A stretch of DNA of 54,449 bases from Bradyrhizobium sp. LTSP885 (GCF_000938305.1 NZ_JYMT01000017.1:108140-162588); one strand, 5' to 3'; shown: positions 1-8,055, counted from the first letter of the stretch. The notes: a model not told the origin generated them from the letters alone. Program-made: numbers and translations.

Positions 1-2
1 CC

Positions 3-146
3 AAGGACAAGAAGGACGCGCTCGCCGATCTTAACGAGGCCCTGAAGTCGCCGCCGCCCGCGGTCGAGAACAAGGGCAACATCGATCTGGTCACCAAGAA
101 CTACGACAAGCTGATGGAAGCGTTCGGCGGCAGCGACGAAAACTGA
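3..146 (+). CDS. C-terminal fragment of an unidentified protein
   Basis: An open frame enters from the left edge and ends at the TGA at 144-146, giving about 47 residues. The visible tail is lysine- and aspartate-rich, with a proline run near the middle (KSPPPAVENKG) and an acidic end (GGSDEN). No domain can be named from this piece. It is accepted as a real gene end because a strong intrinsic terminator follows within about 20 bases and the codon use matches the rest of the window. The start lies outside the window. Confidence 0.6.
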   Translation, partial: KDKKDALADLNEALKSPPPAVENKGNIDLVTKNYDKLMEAFGGSDEN

Positions 147-166
147 GCCTCCATTCGAAGCAAAGA

Positions 167-198
167 AGCCCCGGAGGATTTCCTCCGGGGCTTTTTTT
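167..198 (+). terminator. Rho-independent terminator
   Basis: A 12-bp stem (167-178 paired with 181-192, core CCCCGGAGGA) with a very tight loop is followed by seven T residues (192-198). It ends the partial gene upstream and also separates it from the convergent oxidoreductase gene ending at 217. Confidence 0.9.
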
Positions 199-216
199 CG
201 TTACGCCGTGTTTGAT

Positions 217-1521
217 CTACGAGAACGCCGCCTCCATCGCCTTCCGCGTCCTGATCGTGTCGTTGCCTTCATCGACCTCGACATCGCTCCAGCGCACCAC
301 CGCGCCATGGGCGACGTCGTTCTTCAGCTTGACGCGATGCGCGAGCCCGATCGGCAGCGCGCCGGCGGCGAGGCTGGCGGAGGCCGGCATCAGTCTGCCC
401 CACACCGTGTAGCCGCCTTCGCCGTCGAGCATTTCGCCGGCGCGTAAGTTGCGCTTGGCGACGGACGCGACATCGCCGCGGAAACCGCGCGGCTGCCCGG
501 TCGGCTCGTTGCGCAGCACAGCCGACAGAACGGAGATGTTCAGCTCGAGCCCGATCAAATGATAGGGCTTGTACATCGCAGCATAGCGGCCCGACGAATC
601 GGTCTTGAGGCCGTACTGCTTGAAGCAGTCGGCGGCATAATCGTTCGGCGCCTCCAGCACCACATAAACGCCCCAGCGCAGGTCCCGGAACACCGGGCGG
701 CCGTCGCGCTCCAGCGACGATACCACTTCGACGATGCCGGACTTCTCCAGCACGCCGCCCTTATCGCGCGGCCGCATCACATGCGGCAGGTCGTCGACGC
801 CGCAAGGCGGGAACTTGAGACCTTCCGAGGGCACGTCGAGCCCGCAGGCATTGGCAATCGCCGCCATCTCGATCGCGGATTTGGTGCCGTCGAGGAAGGA
901 GTTGAACATTTGCGGGTTCATGCCGGCGGATTGCGCCTCGCCTGCGGTGAGCCCGTAATGCTGCCAGACGCCCTCCGGCGTCACGTCGTGATAGGCCGGC
1001 AGATACTTCGTGCCCTTGCCGGCCGCGACGACGTGGAAACCCGTGGCGCGCGCCCAATCGACCATCTCCGCCGTCAGCGCCGGCTGGTCGCCATAGGCCA
1101 GCGAATAGACCACGCCGGCCTTGCGGGCTTCTTCGGCGAGCAGCGGCCCCGCGAGCACGTCGGCCTCGACATTGACCATCACGACATGCTTGCCGGCGGC
1201 GATTGCCGCACGGGCATGGCGGATGCCGACGGCGGGATTTCCGGTCGCTTCCACCACCACATCGAAAGCACCGCCGGCGATGGCGCGCGCGCCGTCGTCG
1301 GTGAAGGCGGTTGCCTTGATCCGCGCCTCGTCCCAGCCGACCGTGCGGCAGGCCTCGCGCGCGCGATCACGGTCGAGATCGATGATGATGGGGACCTCCA
1401 GCCCCGGCGTATGCGGCACCTGCGACAGGAACATCGAGCCGAATTTGCCGGCGCCGATCAGCGCGACGCGAACGGGATTGCCGGCGGCGGCGCGGGTTTT
1501 CAGGAGGTGATGCAGGTTCAT
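217..1521 (-). CDS. NAD(P)-dependent oxidoreductase with C-terminal SAF domain
   Basis: A 434-residue protein with an N-terminal Rossmann fold (GAGKFG near residues 23-28, then the acidic end of beta-2, IIDLDRDR) of the homoserine-dehydrogenase/Gfo-Idh type. The C-terminal third (about 350-420) resembles an SAF domain (NLRAGEMLDGEGGYTVWG). Such proteins are annotated as homoserine-dehydrogenase-like oxidoreductases; the substrate is not known to me. The start at 1521 is preferred over an upstream ATG at 1548 because GGAAG lies just before it. It is in the same direction as the PhyH dioxygenase and GntR genes, with a palindromic repeat in the gap, so the three probably form one catabolic unit. 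The reaction itself cannot be read from sequence. Confidence 0.8.
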   Translation of the reverse strand: MNLHHLLKTRAAAGNPVRVALIGAGKFGSMFLSQVPHTPGLEVPIIIDLDRDRAREACRTVGWDEARIKATAFTDDGARAIAGGAFDVVVEATGNPAVGIRHARAAIAAGKHVVMVNVEADVLAGPLLAEEARKAGVVYSLAYGDQPALTAEMVDWARATGFHVVAAGKGTKYLPAYHDVTPEGVWQHYGLTAGEAQSAGMNPQMFNSFLDGTKSAIEMAAIANACGLDVPSEGLKFPPCGVDDLPHVMRPRDKGGVLEKSGIVEVVSSLERDGRPVFRDLRWGVYVVLEAPNDYAADCFKQYGLKTDSSGRYAAMYKPYHLIGLELNISVLSAVLRNEPTGQPRGFRGDVASVAKRNLRAGEMLDGEGGYTVWGRLMPASASLAAGALPIGLAHRVKLKNDVAHGAVVRWSDVEVDEGNDTIRTRKAMEAAFS

Positions 1522-1543
1522 TGATATCTTCCAATCCAAAGCT

Positions 1544-1644
1544 GTCATTCCGGGGCTCGCGAAGCGAGGACCTCAGATGCGCAATTGCGCATCGGGGAAT
1601 CTCGAGGTTCCGGGTTCGACGCTGCCGCGTCGCCCCGGAATGAC
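1544..1644. repeat. Interspersed palindromic repeat, family A (copy 1)
   Basis: About 100 bp bounded by inverted ends GTCATTCCGGGG / CCCCGGAATGAC. Inside is the perfect palindrome GATGCGCAATTGCGCATC and the short inverted pair ATCTCGAGGTTCCGGG. Similar copies lie at 2485-2605, 16053-16175 and 48669-48751. It is a non-autonomous REP/MITE-like element with no coding capacity. Confidence 0.85.
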
Positions 1645-1656
1645 GGTTAGTGGCGG

Positions 1657-2457
1657 CTACTCCGCCGCCTGCCGCGGCGCACGGGCTAGCCGCAGCAGCG
1701 CGCCGTCTTCCACGGTTTCGATCGGCGTGAAATCGCGGTGCGCGATGTAGTCGGGCCGCGTCGGGCTGCGGATGTAGTTCGAGACCGCGTTCAGCGTCAG
1801 ATAGACGATCTTGCGCGGATAGGGCGTGATGTTGCCGCTCGATCCATGCACCAGATTGCCGTGAAACATCAGCATGCCGCCGGGCTTGCCGGTCGGCGCG
1901 ACGATGCCGCCCTGCTTCACCAGCCGCGTCACGGTCTCCTCGTCCAGCGTCCACAGCGGGTACGACGTCGTCGCGAGATCATGCGAGGCCTTGAGGTCGC
2001 CGGCGGTCTGGCTCTGCGGCACCAGCATCAAGGGACCGTTGATCGGCATCACCTCGTCGAGGAAGATCGCGATGTTCATCGCGCGCGGCTCCAGCATGCC
2101 GTCGTCGCGCTTCCAGGTGCCGTAATCCTGGTGCCATTGCCAGACGTCGCCGGTGAAGGCGGCCTTTGCGTTGATCTTGAACTGATGCATGTAGACCTTC
2201 TCGCCGAACAGCTGCTCGATCGGATCAATCATGCGCGGATGCGCGCCGAGCAGGCCGAACGCCTCGTTGTAGAGATGCGCGGCAAACGCGGTCCGCGGCG
2301 CGCCGCTCTTCTCGCGCCACACCTCGGGCCGGTTGGCGTCATAGATGCCAACAGCCTCACGGGCGAGGAAGTCGACCTCTTCCTGGCTGAACAGCTCGGG
2401 CAGGAACAGCCAGCCTTCGCGATTGAAATGCTCGATCTGCTGTGGGCTCAGTTTCAT
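1657..2457 (-). CDS. Phytanoyl-CoA dioxygenase (PhyH) family protein
   Basis: A 266-residue Fe(II)/2-oxoglutarate-dependent dioxygenase. The metal triad is visible: H109 and D111 in WQWHQDYGTW and a distal histidine in the HGNLVHGSSGN segment (about H204), followed by an arginine (PRKIVY) suited to bind 2-oxoglutarate. The WHQDYGTW segment recalls ectoine hydroxylase EctD, but no ectoine biosynthesis genes are nearby, so that role is not claimed. The start at 2457 (MKLSPQQ) has GGAGG closely upstream (AAGGAGGAAGCACCATG); the longer open frame runs into a repeat and is not used. It lies between the SAF oxidoreductase and the GntR gene and probably hydroxylates a substrate that the oxidoreductase then uses. 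Confidence 0.85.
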   Translation of the reverse strand: MKLSPQQIEHFNREGWLFLPELFSQEEVDFLAREAVGIYDANRPEVWREKSGAPRTAFAAHLYNEAFGLLGAHPRMIDPIEQLFGEKVYMHQFKINAKAAFTGDVWQWHQDYGTWKRDDGMLEPRAMNIAIFLDEVMPINGPLMLVPQSQTAGDLKASHDLATTSYPLWTLDEETVTRLVKQGGIVAPTGKPGGMLMFHGNLVHGSSGNITPYPRKIVYLTLNAVSNYIRSPTRPDYIAHRDFTPIETVEDGALLRLARAPRQAAE

Positions 2458-2484
2458 GGTGCTTCCTCCTTGCTTATTGTTGTT

Positions 2485-2605
2485 GTCATTCCGGTGCGCG
2501 CGAAGCGTGAACCATGATGTGCAATTGCACATCAGAGAATCTCGAGGTTCCCCGATGCGCAATTGCGCATCTGTGGTTCGGTGCTTCGCACCGCCCCGGA
2601 ACGAC
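2485..2605. repeat. Interspersed palindromic repeat, family A (copy 2, double)
   Basis: Bounded by GTCATTCCGG and CCCCGGAACGAC. It carries two palindromes of the GATGYGCAATTGCRCATC type, near 2517-2533 and 2554-2571, so it looks like an element with an internally duplicated core. Confidence 0.8.
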
Positions 2606-2614
2606 GGCGTCGAA

Positions 2615-3289
2615 TCACGCAGCCACGTCGATGGCCCTCAGTTTCTCCTCGGTCATCCGTCCGGCCGTCTGCGCATGCGCCAGCGCCGCGGCTTCGGCCG
2701 CGGCGGCGTTGCCGGAAAAAATACGCGCGGCGATGGTCTCGTGTTCGGTCCAGGCGCTGTCGCGATAATCGAGTTCGGCCAGCACGGTCGCCATCGAGCG
2801 GCGCATATGCGGCCATTGCGGAGCGATCATCTCCTCGATCGCGGAATTGCCGGCGAGGCGATAGATCGCGCTGTGAAAGTCGACGTCGCGCGCGATCAGG
2901 CGCGCCAGCGGCATGGTGCCGTCGATCGCGCGGCCGGCCTCGAGCGCGCGCTCGAGCTGTGCGCGCCCGGCGGCATCGATCTGTACGCGCTGGGCCGCAA
3001 GCCGCGCCGCCAGCGCGTCGATCGCGCCCCGGACCTCATAGAGCTGGCGGATACGCTGGGGATCGAGCTGCGTCACCTCGAAGCCACGCTTGCCGCTTTC
3101 GGCGACGAGGCCCTGCCGGTGCAACAGATGCAGCGCGTGCGACACCGGCTGGCGCGAGACGCCGAGCTTTTCGGCGAGTTCGTTCTGGGTAATGCGCTGA
3201 CCCGGCGGCAGCGTGCGGTCGATGATCGCCTCTGATATCCGCGCATAGACCTGGTCGATCAGGTTCGGAAGCGGGTCCAACGGGATCAT
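2615..3289 (-). CDS. GntR family transcriptional regulator, FCD type
   Basis: A 224-residue FadR-subfamily regulator. An N-terminal winged helix (residues about 10-75, with NELAEKLGVSRQPVSHAL) is followed by an all-helical FCD ligand-binding domain. Likely metal ligands of the FCD pocket are the aspartate and histidine in DVDFHSAIY and the histidine in WTEHETIAAR. Such proteins usually repress a nearby catabolic operon and respond to a small carboxylate. It is upstream of and in the same direction as the dioxygenase and oxidoreductase genes. A 26-bp palindrome directly before its start suggests autoregulation and control of the unit. Confidence 0.9.
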   Translation of the reverse strand: MIPLDPLPNLIDQVYARISEAIIDRTLPPGQRITQNELAEKLGVSRQPVSHALHLLHRQGLVAESGKRGFEVTQLDPQRIRQLYEVRGAIDALAARLAAQRVQIDAAGRAQLERALEAGRAIDGTMPLARLIARDVDFHSAIYRLAGNSAIEEMIAPQWPHMRRSMATVLAELDYRDSAWTEHETIAARIFSGNAAAAEAAALAHAQTAGRMTEEKLRAIDVAA

Positions 3290-3304
3290 GCTGGTGGTCC
3301 AGAT

Positions 3305-3330
3305 TCGGGATACGGAATTCCGTATTCCGA
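3305..3330. promoter_or_regulatory. Probable GntR operator palindrome
   Basis: The core ATACGGAATTCCGTAT (3310-3325) is a perfect 16-bp palindrome. It extends to a 26-bp inverted repeat (3305-3330) with one mismatched pair. It ends 16 bases before the GntR start codon at 3289, where an autoregulatory operator would sit. Binding is inferred. Confidence 0.75.
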
Positions 3331-3422
3331 CGAACGCTACTGCGGATGCTACGGTTCGTCAAGGCCGACTCCGGCAGCTCTATAAGCGCCGGAAAGTGTC
3401 CACGATGTCCGCCACGTCCCCG

Positions 3423-4676
3423 CTACTTCGCCTTGCCCAACTCCACTAGCATCCGTGTCATCAGATACAGCCGCGGCACGATCGAGTTGGTGTCGATATA
3501 TTCGTCGCGTGCGTGGTAGCCCCAGCCGGCCAGGCCAAAACTCTCGACCACGGTCGCCTTGCCGCTGCGGCCGGCGTAGCCGGCGTCGGTCGCGCCGCCG
3601 GTCATCTCGGCGATGTCGAGCGTGCGCCCGAGTTCGGCGTAGATCGCCTGTCCCTCCTTGGCGAGCGCGCGGCCGCGATCATTGGCCACGAAGGGCGGGC
3701 GGCCCGCGACGATCTTCACCGTTACTTCGGCGTCCGGGATCAATTTGTCCTTGATCTTCTCGTCGAGCGCGGCCTGCAGCTTCTGCACGCCGTCCGGAAT
3801 CGTCAGGCGGATGTCGGCGCCGGCTGTGGCCTGATCCGGGATCTGGTTGCGCACCGTGCCGGCCTTCGCGGTGGTCCAGTTCAACTGCGTGCCCGGAATC
3901 GATTTCGCGACGTCCTGGGTCTGCAGCAATTGATGCGCGAGTTCGAGCAGCGCGTTGCGGCCGAGCTGCGGCGCCGCGCCGGCATGCGAGGCCTTGCCTT
4001 TCACCTCCAGCGTACCCGCGGCGGTGCCGCTCGCGCCGAGCAACAGGCTCTCGTTCTCGGCCACCGGTAGCGCCACCGTGGGCTCGCAGGACAGCACCAC
4101 GTCGTGCTGGTCGGCAAGCTCGGCGATGAACTCGCCGGAGCCGATCGAGCCGACCTCTTCATCCGGATTGAACGACACCGTGAGTTTAGCGTAATCGCGC
4201 CAGCCGGCGTCGTTCAGGATCTTCAACGAGTGCAGGATGACGGCGATGCCGCCCTTATCGTCGGCGATGCCGGGCCCGTAGATCCTGTTGCCGTCGACCC
4301 TGTAGGGCTGCGAGGCCAGAATGCCGTGTTCATAGACCGTATCCATATGCGCGATCAGCATCAGCTTCTTCGTGCCGGTGCCTTCGAAAGTGCCGATCAC
4401 CATGTCGGCGCCGGCGCCGCGCGTGGTCTTGCGCCGTTCGGTTTTGGCGCCGAGCGCCTTCAGCCGCGCTTCGGTGTAGTCGGCCATCTTCGTCAGGCCC
4501 TCGACGTCGCCGGAACCTGATTCGATCAGCACCATGTCGTGCAGGCTCTCGATCACGGCCGGCTGGGCCTGCTCGGCGGCCGCGCGCAATTTCTCGTCGG
4601 CCGCAGCAAAGGCGGAGGAGGCGAGGGTGAACGAAAACAGGCTGACCGACGCAAGCCGTTTGACGGATCGTTTCAT
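3423..4676 (-). CDS. Exported M20 family metallopeptidase, glutamate carboxypeptidase-like
   Basis: A 417-residue dizinc peptidase. A signal peptide is clear (MKRSVKRLASVSLFSF, cleavage near AFA-A). Catalytic motifs follow in order: HMDTVYEHG (zinc histidine and neighbouring aspartate), GPGIADDKGG (bridging aspartate), NPDEEVGS (general-base glutamate and zinc ligand), and a C-terminal histidine in the GWGYHARDEYI segment. The middle (about 205-310) is the dimerisation insert, starting near KGKASHAG. The arrangement fits carboxypeptidase G2-like enzymes, which remove C-terminal glutamate from folates or peptides. The start at 4676 has GGAGG seven bases upstream. It acts in the periplasm, probably in peptide or folate scavenging; the substrate is unproven. 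Confidence 0.88.
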   Translation of the reverse strand: MKRSVKRLASVSLFSFTLASSAFAAADEKLRAAAEQAQPAVIESLHDMVLIESGSGDVEGLTKMADYTEARLKALGAKTERRKTTRGAGADMVIGTFEGTGTKKLMLIAHMDTVYEHGILASQPYRVDGNRIYGPGIADDKGGIAVILHSLKILNDAGWRDYAKLTVSFNPDEEVGSIGSGEFIAELADQHDVVLSCEPTVALPVAENESLLLGASGTAAGTLEVKGKASHAGAAPQLGRNALLELAHQLLQTQDVAKSIPGTQLNWTTAKAGTVRNQIPDQATAGADIRLTIPDGVQKLQAALDEKIKDKLIPDAEVTVKIVAGRPPFVANDRGRALAKEGQAIYAELGRTLDIAEMTGGATDAGYAGRSGKATVVESFGLAGWGYHARDEYIDTNSIVPRLYLMTRMLVELGKAK

Positions 4677-4741
4677 GTTTGTGTCCTCCCAGATGAGCGC
4701 CAAGAGACACTAGCATTGCGATCCGCGCGCCTCCAGCCGCG

Positions 4742-5608
4742 TCAGTTGCGATCGAGCACCTCGACATCGAACGTCTCGATCTGCTGGCTATCTGCGACCG
4801 CGTCGATCGTCGCGATCCTGCCGCCGGCAATCGTGATCCGCAGCACGATGCGCAATCGGCCGCCGAGGATGACGGCAACGCCCATCTCGCCATCGACCAG
4901 CGCAGGCCTCGCCGCTTGCGCGCGTCCCTTGTAGACTTCGGCAACCGCTGCGGACCCGCGGATCTCCGCGAGCGAGCCGAGCCGTTGTGCAGCCTGGTCG
5001 GCACGAAACACCACGTCGGGATCGAGCACTGCGAGCAGCCCCTCGAAATCGCCGTTGCGGGACGCTGCAAGGAACGCCTCGACAATCCCGCGCTGCCGGC
5101 TGACATCGGCATCCGGCGCGGGCGGCGCGCCCTGCACGCGGCGCCGGGCACGGCTTGCGAGCTGCCGCGCGGCCGCCGGGGTGCGGCCGACGATCGGCGC
5201 GATCTCCTCGAACGGCACGGCGAACATGTCGTGCAGCACGAAGGCCAGCCGCTCCGCCGGCGCCAATGTCTCCAACACCACGAGCAGCGCGGCACCGACG
5301 GAATCCGCCATCTCGGACTCCCGCTCGGTGTGACTGTCCGCGACCGGTTCCGGCACATGCGGGCCGATCGGTTCCTCGCGGCGCGATTTGCGTGAGCGCA
5401 GCATGTCGAGGCAGATCCGCGCGGTCACTGTGGTCAACCATCCCGCCAGATTGTCGACCGCAGCGGTGTCAGAGCGGCTCAGCCGCAGCCAGGTTTCCTG
5501 CACGGCGTCGTCGACCTCGGCGGTCGAGCCCAGCATGCGATAGGCCACAGCCCGCAAATGGCTCCGGTTGGCCTCGAACTGCTCGGCCAGAAATTTTTTC
5601 TCGTCCAT
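4742..5608 (-). CDS. ECF sigma factor, ECF41 (SigJ-like) type
   Basis: A 288-residue RNA polymerase sigma factor. Region 2 (about 10-80; YRMLGSTAEVDDAVQETWLR) is followed by region 4 (about 115-170; LAFVLHDMFAVPFEEIAPIVG) and a C-terminal SnoaL/NTF2-like extension of about 110 residues (from GIVEAFLAASRNGDFEGLL). The linker contains GPHVPEP where ECF41 proteins usually carry a WLPEP-like motif. ECF41 members have no separate anti-sigma factor; the C-terminal extension modulates activity. They typically activate an adjacent carboxymuconolactone-decarboxylase, oxidoreductase or monooxygenase gene, and here an AhpD-like gene is divergent. A consensus-like ECF41 promoter precedes its own gene. 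Confidence 0.92.
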   Translation of the reverse strand: MDEKKFLAEQFEANRSHLRAVAYRMLGSTAEVDDAVQETWLRLSRSDTAAVDNLAGWLTTVTARICLDMLRSRKSRREEPIGPHVPEPVADSHTERESEMADSVGAALLVVLETLAPAERLAFVLHDMFAVPFEEIAPIVGRTPAAARQLASRARRRVQGAPPAPDADVSRQRGIVEAFLAASRNGDFEGLLAVLDPDVVFRADQAAQRLGSLAEIRGSAAVAEVYKGRAQAARPALVDGEMGVAVILGGRLRIVLRITIAGGRIATIDAVADSQQIETFDVEVLDRN

Positions 5609-5644
5609 CGGTCACATTCCCTTGGTCCGCTCCGTCATGACCAT

Positions 5645-5671
5645 GACGACCGAAACCCGGCCGATGTGACA
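5645..5671 (-). promoter_or_regulatory. ECF41-type promoter for the sigma factor gene
   Basis: On the minus strand TGTCACA (5671-5665) is separated by 16 bases from CGTC (5648-5645), as in the published ECF41 signature, and points at the sigma gene starting at 5608. The -35 element is shared, on the opposite strand, with the promoter of the divergent gene. This indicates positive autoregulation. Confidence 0.8.
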
Positions 5672-5692
5672 GCAGATCGGCCCGGCCGCGTC
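5665..5692 (+). promoter_or_regulatory. ECF41-type promoter for the AhpD-like gene
   Basis: TGTGACA (5665-5671) is followed after 17 bases by CGTC (5689-5692). It differs by one base from the minus-strand -35 box and has one extra spacer base. The expected transcript start is about 15-20 bases before the ATG at 5716. Confidence 0.72.
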
Positions 5693-5715
5693 AAAAAGCA
5701 ACTCAGGAGAGTGAT

Positions 5716-6174
5716 ATGATGCATGCCCGTATGAACCACCCGGTGATGGTACTTCCCGACGCCATGAAGGCGCTGCAGGCGCTCAGTGAAACCACCAAGA
5801 AGGGCCTACCCGAAAAGCTGCTCGAACTGGTCCATTTGCGCGCCAGCCAGATCAACGGTTGCAGTGTCTGCGTCGACATGCACCCGAAACTCGCAAAGCG
5901 CGCCGGCGAGACCGAAGAGCGCCTGTTCTGTGTCGCTGCCTGGCGCGATACGCCCTACTTCACCGAAGCCGAGCGTGCCGCGCTGGCGCTGACCGAGGCG
6001 GTGACCCGGCTCAGCGACCGCGATGATCCGGTACCGGATGCGGTCTGGAACGAGGCCGACAAGCATTTCGACGAACACGAACTCGCCGCCCTGGTGCTGG
6101 CGATCGCGGCGATCAACGTCTGGAACCGGCTGAACGTCGCGGTGCGCCAGCCGGTCGGTGCGTGGAAGGTGTGA
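5716..6174 (+). CDS. Carboxymuconolactone decarboxylase family protein (AhpD-like)
   Basis: A 152-residue all-helical protein with the AhpD redox signature CSVCVDMH near residues 48-55 (Cys-x-x-Cys followed by histidine). In AhpD this motif performs thiol peroxidase or disulfide exchange chemistry, so an oxidative-stress role is likelier than muconolactone decarboxylation. AGGAGA precedes the ATG; the start could be either of two consecutive ATGs. It is divergent from the ECF41 sigma factor gene and has its own ECF41-type promoter, the standard target arrangement of that family. Confidence 0.9.
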   Translation: MMHARMNHPVMVLPDAMKALQALSETTKKGLPEKLLELVHLRASQINGCSVCVDMHPKLAKRAGETEERLFCVAAWRDTPYFTEAERAALALTEAVTRLSDRDDPVPDAVWNEADKHFDEHELAALVLAIAAINVWNRLNVAVRQPVGAWKV

Positions 6175-6180
6175 TGATCT

Positions 6181-6376
6181 CCCCCTCCCCCTTTCTTCAC
6201 GGGGAAAGAGGACATGCCACTTGCTCGCTGCACCTCTCCCCTTGTGGGAGAGGTCGGATCGCATCGTCAGATGCGATCCGGGTGAGGGGTTTGTCTCCGC
6301 GGAGAGAACCCCTCACCCGGCGCGATGCCGCTGCGCTCTATCGCGCCACCCTCTCCCACAAGGGGAGAGGGTGCAC
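6181..6376. repeat. Interspersed repeat, family B (copy 1)
   Basis: A composite of inverted segments: CTCTCCCCTTGTGGGAGAG, GGATCGCATC / GATGCGATCC, GGGTGAGGGGT / ACCCCTCACCC and CTCTCCCACAAGGGGAGAG. Related copies occur at 7911-8055 and 44237-44402. It fills the convergent gap between the AhpD-like and hydrolase genes and may act as a transcriptional barrier. Confidence 0.75.
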
Positions 6377-6379
6377 CTT

Positions 6380-7189
6380 CTATGCGGCCAAAAACTCCAG
6401 CACGATCTCGCAATAGCGCCGCGGTGCCTGCTCGAACATCGGATGCGTGGTGCCCGGGATCATCTCGGTGCGTGAGCCCGTCACATTGGCGGCGAGCGCG
6501 TGCAGTACCTTGGGCAGCGTGCCCTTGGTGTTCGCGCCGCCGATGAAGAGCGTCGGCGTCTTGATCGCTTCCGCATCCGCTTTCGAGAAAGGCGGGCGCT
6601 TGTCGCGGGTCTGGCCGATCAGCGTCACGGCGTTGTCGAGCAGCAACTGCTTCGGCGCGGCCGGCAGGCGCTTCCAGGCGCCGGGGCCTTCCAGCGCATC
6701 GATGAATATCTGCATGCCGCCATCGACGTCGCCTTTGGCGATCGCCTCGGCGGATGCCGCGATCCGTGCCGCCAGCGGCGAGGGGCCGGGCTTAAAATCA
6801 GGATCGAGCGTGCCGTCGAGCTCGCCGCCGGGCTCGGCCAGAATCAGTTTGCGCAGCAGGTCCGGCCGCCGCTGCGCGACCCGGAACGAGATGTGGCCGC
6901 CGCGGGAATGCCCCATCAGATCGACCGGCCTGGTATCGAACTTTTCAATGAAGGCAATCACGTCATCGACATGCTGGGCGATCGAATAGGTATCGCCGAC
7001 GCCGTCCCATTGCGCCGGGAAAAAGTGCCGCAGGCTGACCGTGATCACGCGGTGTCTGCGCGCCAGCGGCCCCAGCACGGCAGACCAGATCCGAAAGTCG
7101 CACAATGAGCCGTGCACGCAGACCAGCGGCGGGCCCTGGCCGACGTCGAGATAGGGCATGTCGAAACCGTTGACGTGGACGCTTTGCAT
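6380..7189 (-). CDS. Alpha/beta fold hydrolase
   Basis: A 269-residue cytoplasmic hydrolase. It shows the oxyanion-hole HG (VCVHGSLCD, about residue 25), the nucleophile elbow GHSRGG (serine near residue 94) and a C-terminal catalytic histidine in GTTHPMFEQ. An acid in the TLFIGGANTKG strand region is less obvious than usual. Close relatives are annotated simply as alpha/beta hydrolases, and ester, lactone or C-C substrates are all possible. No signal peptide is present. The gene stands alone between two repeat-filled gaps. Confidence 0.88.
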   Translation of the reverse strand: MQSVHVNGFDMPYLDVGQGPPLVCVHGSLCDFRIWSAVLGPLARRHRVITVSLRHFFPAQWDGVGDTYSIAQHVDDVIAFIEKFDTRPVDLMGHSRGGHISFRVAQRRPDLLRKLILAEPGGELDGTLDPDFKPGPSPLAARIAASAEAIAKGDVDGGMQIFIDALEGPGAWKRLPAAPKQLLLDNAVTLIGQTRDKRPPFSKADAEAIKTPTLFIGGANTKGTLPKVLHALAANVTGSRTEMIPGTTHPMFEQAPRRYCEIVLEFLAA

Positions 7190-7357
7190 GGACAGCTCGC
7201 GGTAGCGGGAGGGGAAACTGTTGATTCAGGCCAAGTTCCCACAGGATTCGGGTGGATAGCAACATTCTCCAAGCCTACATTTCGGGTCAGCAACAGGCTC
7301 CGAAGCGTGAGCCAAGAAACATCTCAAAGACTATCTGGAGCGAGCCAGGAGCTATTC

Positions 7358-7900
7358 ATGACCGGCCAGCATTTTGCAATCTTCGAGACCGCGATCGGCG
7401 CCTGCGGCATCGTCTGGGGCGAGCACGGCGTCACCGCCGTGCAACTGCCGATGGGCACTGAGGAGAAAACCCGCAAGCGGATCTTTCAGCGCAATGGCGA
7501 TGTCGCCGAGGCGTCGCCGCCGGCCGAGGTTCAGCATGCGATCGATGGTATGGTCGAGCTGTTGGTTGGCAAGCCGAACAACCTTGCCGATATCGTGCTC
7601 GATCTTGACGGCGTTCCGGAGTTCAACCGCGGCGTCTACGACATCGCGCGGAAGATCCCGCCGGGCCAGACCCTGACCTATGGCGATATCGCCAAGCAGC
7701 TCGGCGGCGTCGAGCTGTCGCGCGACGTTGGCCAGGCGCTCGGCCGCAACCCGTGCCCGATCGTCGTGCCCTGCCACCGCGTGCTGGCGGCGGGCAAGAA
7801 GCCGGGCGGCTTCTCCGCCAATGGCGGCGTGGTGACCAAGCTGAAGATGCTGCAGATCGAAGGCGCGGTGGTGAACCACACGCCAAGTTTGTTTGATTGA
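7358..7900 (+). CDS. ogt: Methylated-DNA--protein-cysteine S-methyltransferase
   Basis: A 180-residue suicide DNA-repair protein that transfers the alkyl group from O6-alkylguanine to its own cysteine. The active-site motif PCHRV (in IVVPCHRVLAAG) is intact, preceded by the helix-turn-helix segment TYGDIAKQLGG with the recognition arginine downstream in the DVGQALGRNPCP region, and followed by GGFSANGG. The open frame extends further upstream, but the ATG at 7358 has AGGAG in front and gives the normal Ogt length. The N-terminus lacks an Ada metal-binding domain, so it is Ogt-like rather than Ada. Confidence 0.92.
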   Translation: MTGQHFAIFETAIGACGIVWGEHGVTAVQLPMGTEEKTRKRIFQRNGDVAEASPPAEVQHAIDGMVELLVGKPNNLADIVLDLDGVPEFNRGVYDIARKIPPGQTLTYGDIAKQLGGVELSRDVGQALGRNPCPIVVPCHRVLAAGKKPGGFSANGGVVTKLKMLQIEGAVVNHTPSLFD

Positions 7901-7910
7901 AGGACGGTCT

Positions 7911-8055
7911 TTCCCTCTCCCCGTTCTTCACGGGGAGAGGGCAGGGTGAGGGGCTCTATCTGCGGGGCGGTGTTGGTTGTGAGATCTGTACCCCCTCACC
8001 CGGATTGCATCAGGCGATGCAATCCGACCTCTCCCCGCAAGCGGGGCGAGGTGAA
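7911..8055. repeat. Interspersed repeat, family B (copy 2)
   Basis: It begins with CCCTCTCCCC...GGGGAGAGGG and contains GATTGCATCAGGCGATGCAATC and CTCTCCCCGCAAGCGGGGCGAG. It lies in the convergent gap between ogt and an MBL-fold hydrolase. Confidence 0.75.

Noticed and set aside
1657..2457. Ectoine hydroxylase EctD
   Set aside because: The WHQDYGTW segment is similar, but ectABC are absent and EctD-specific residues cannot be confirmed; kept as PhyH family.
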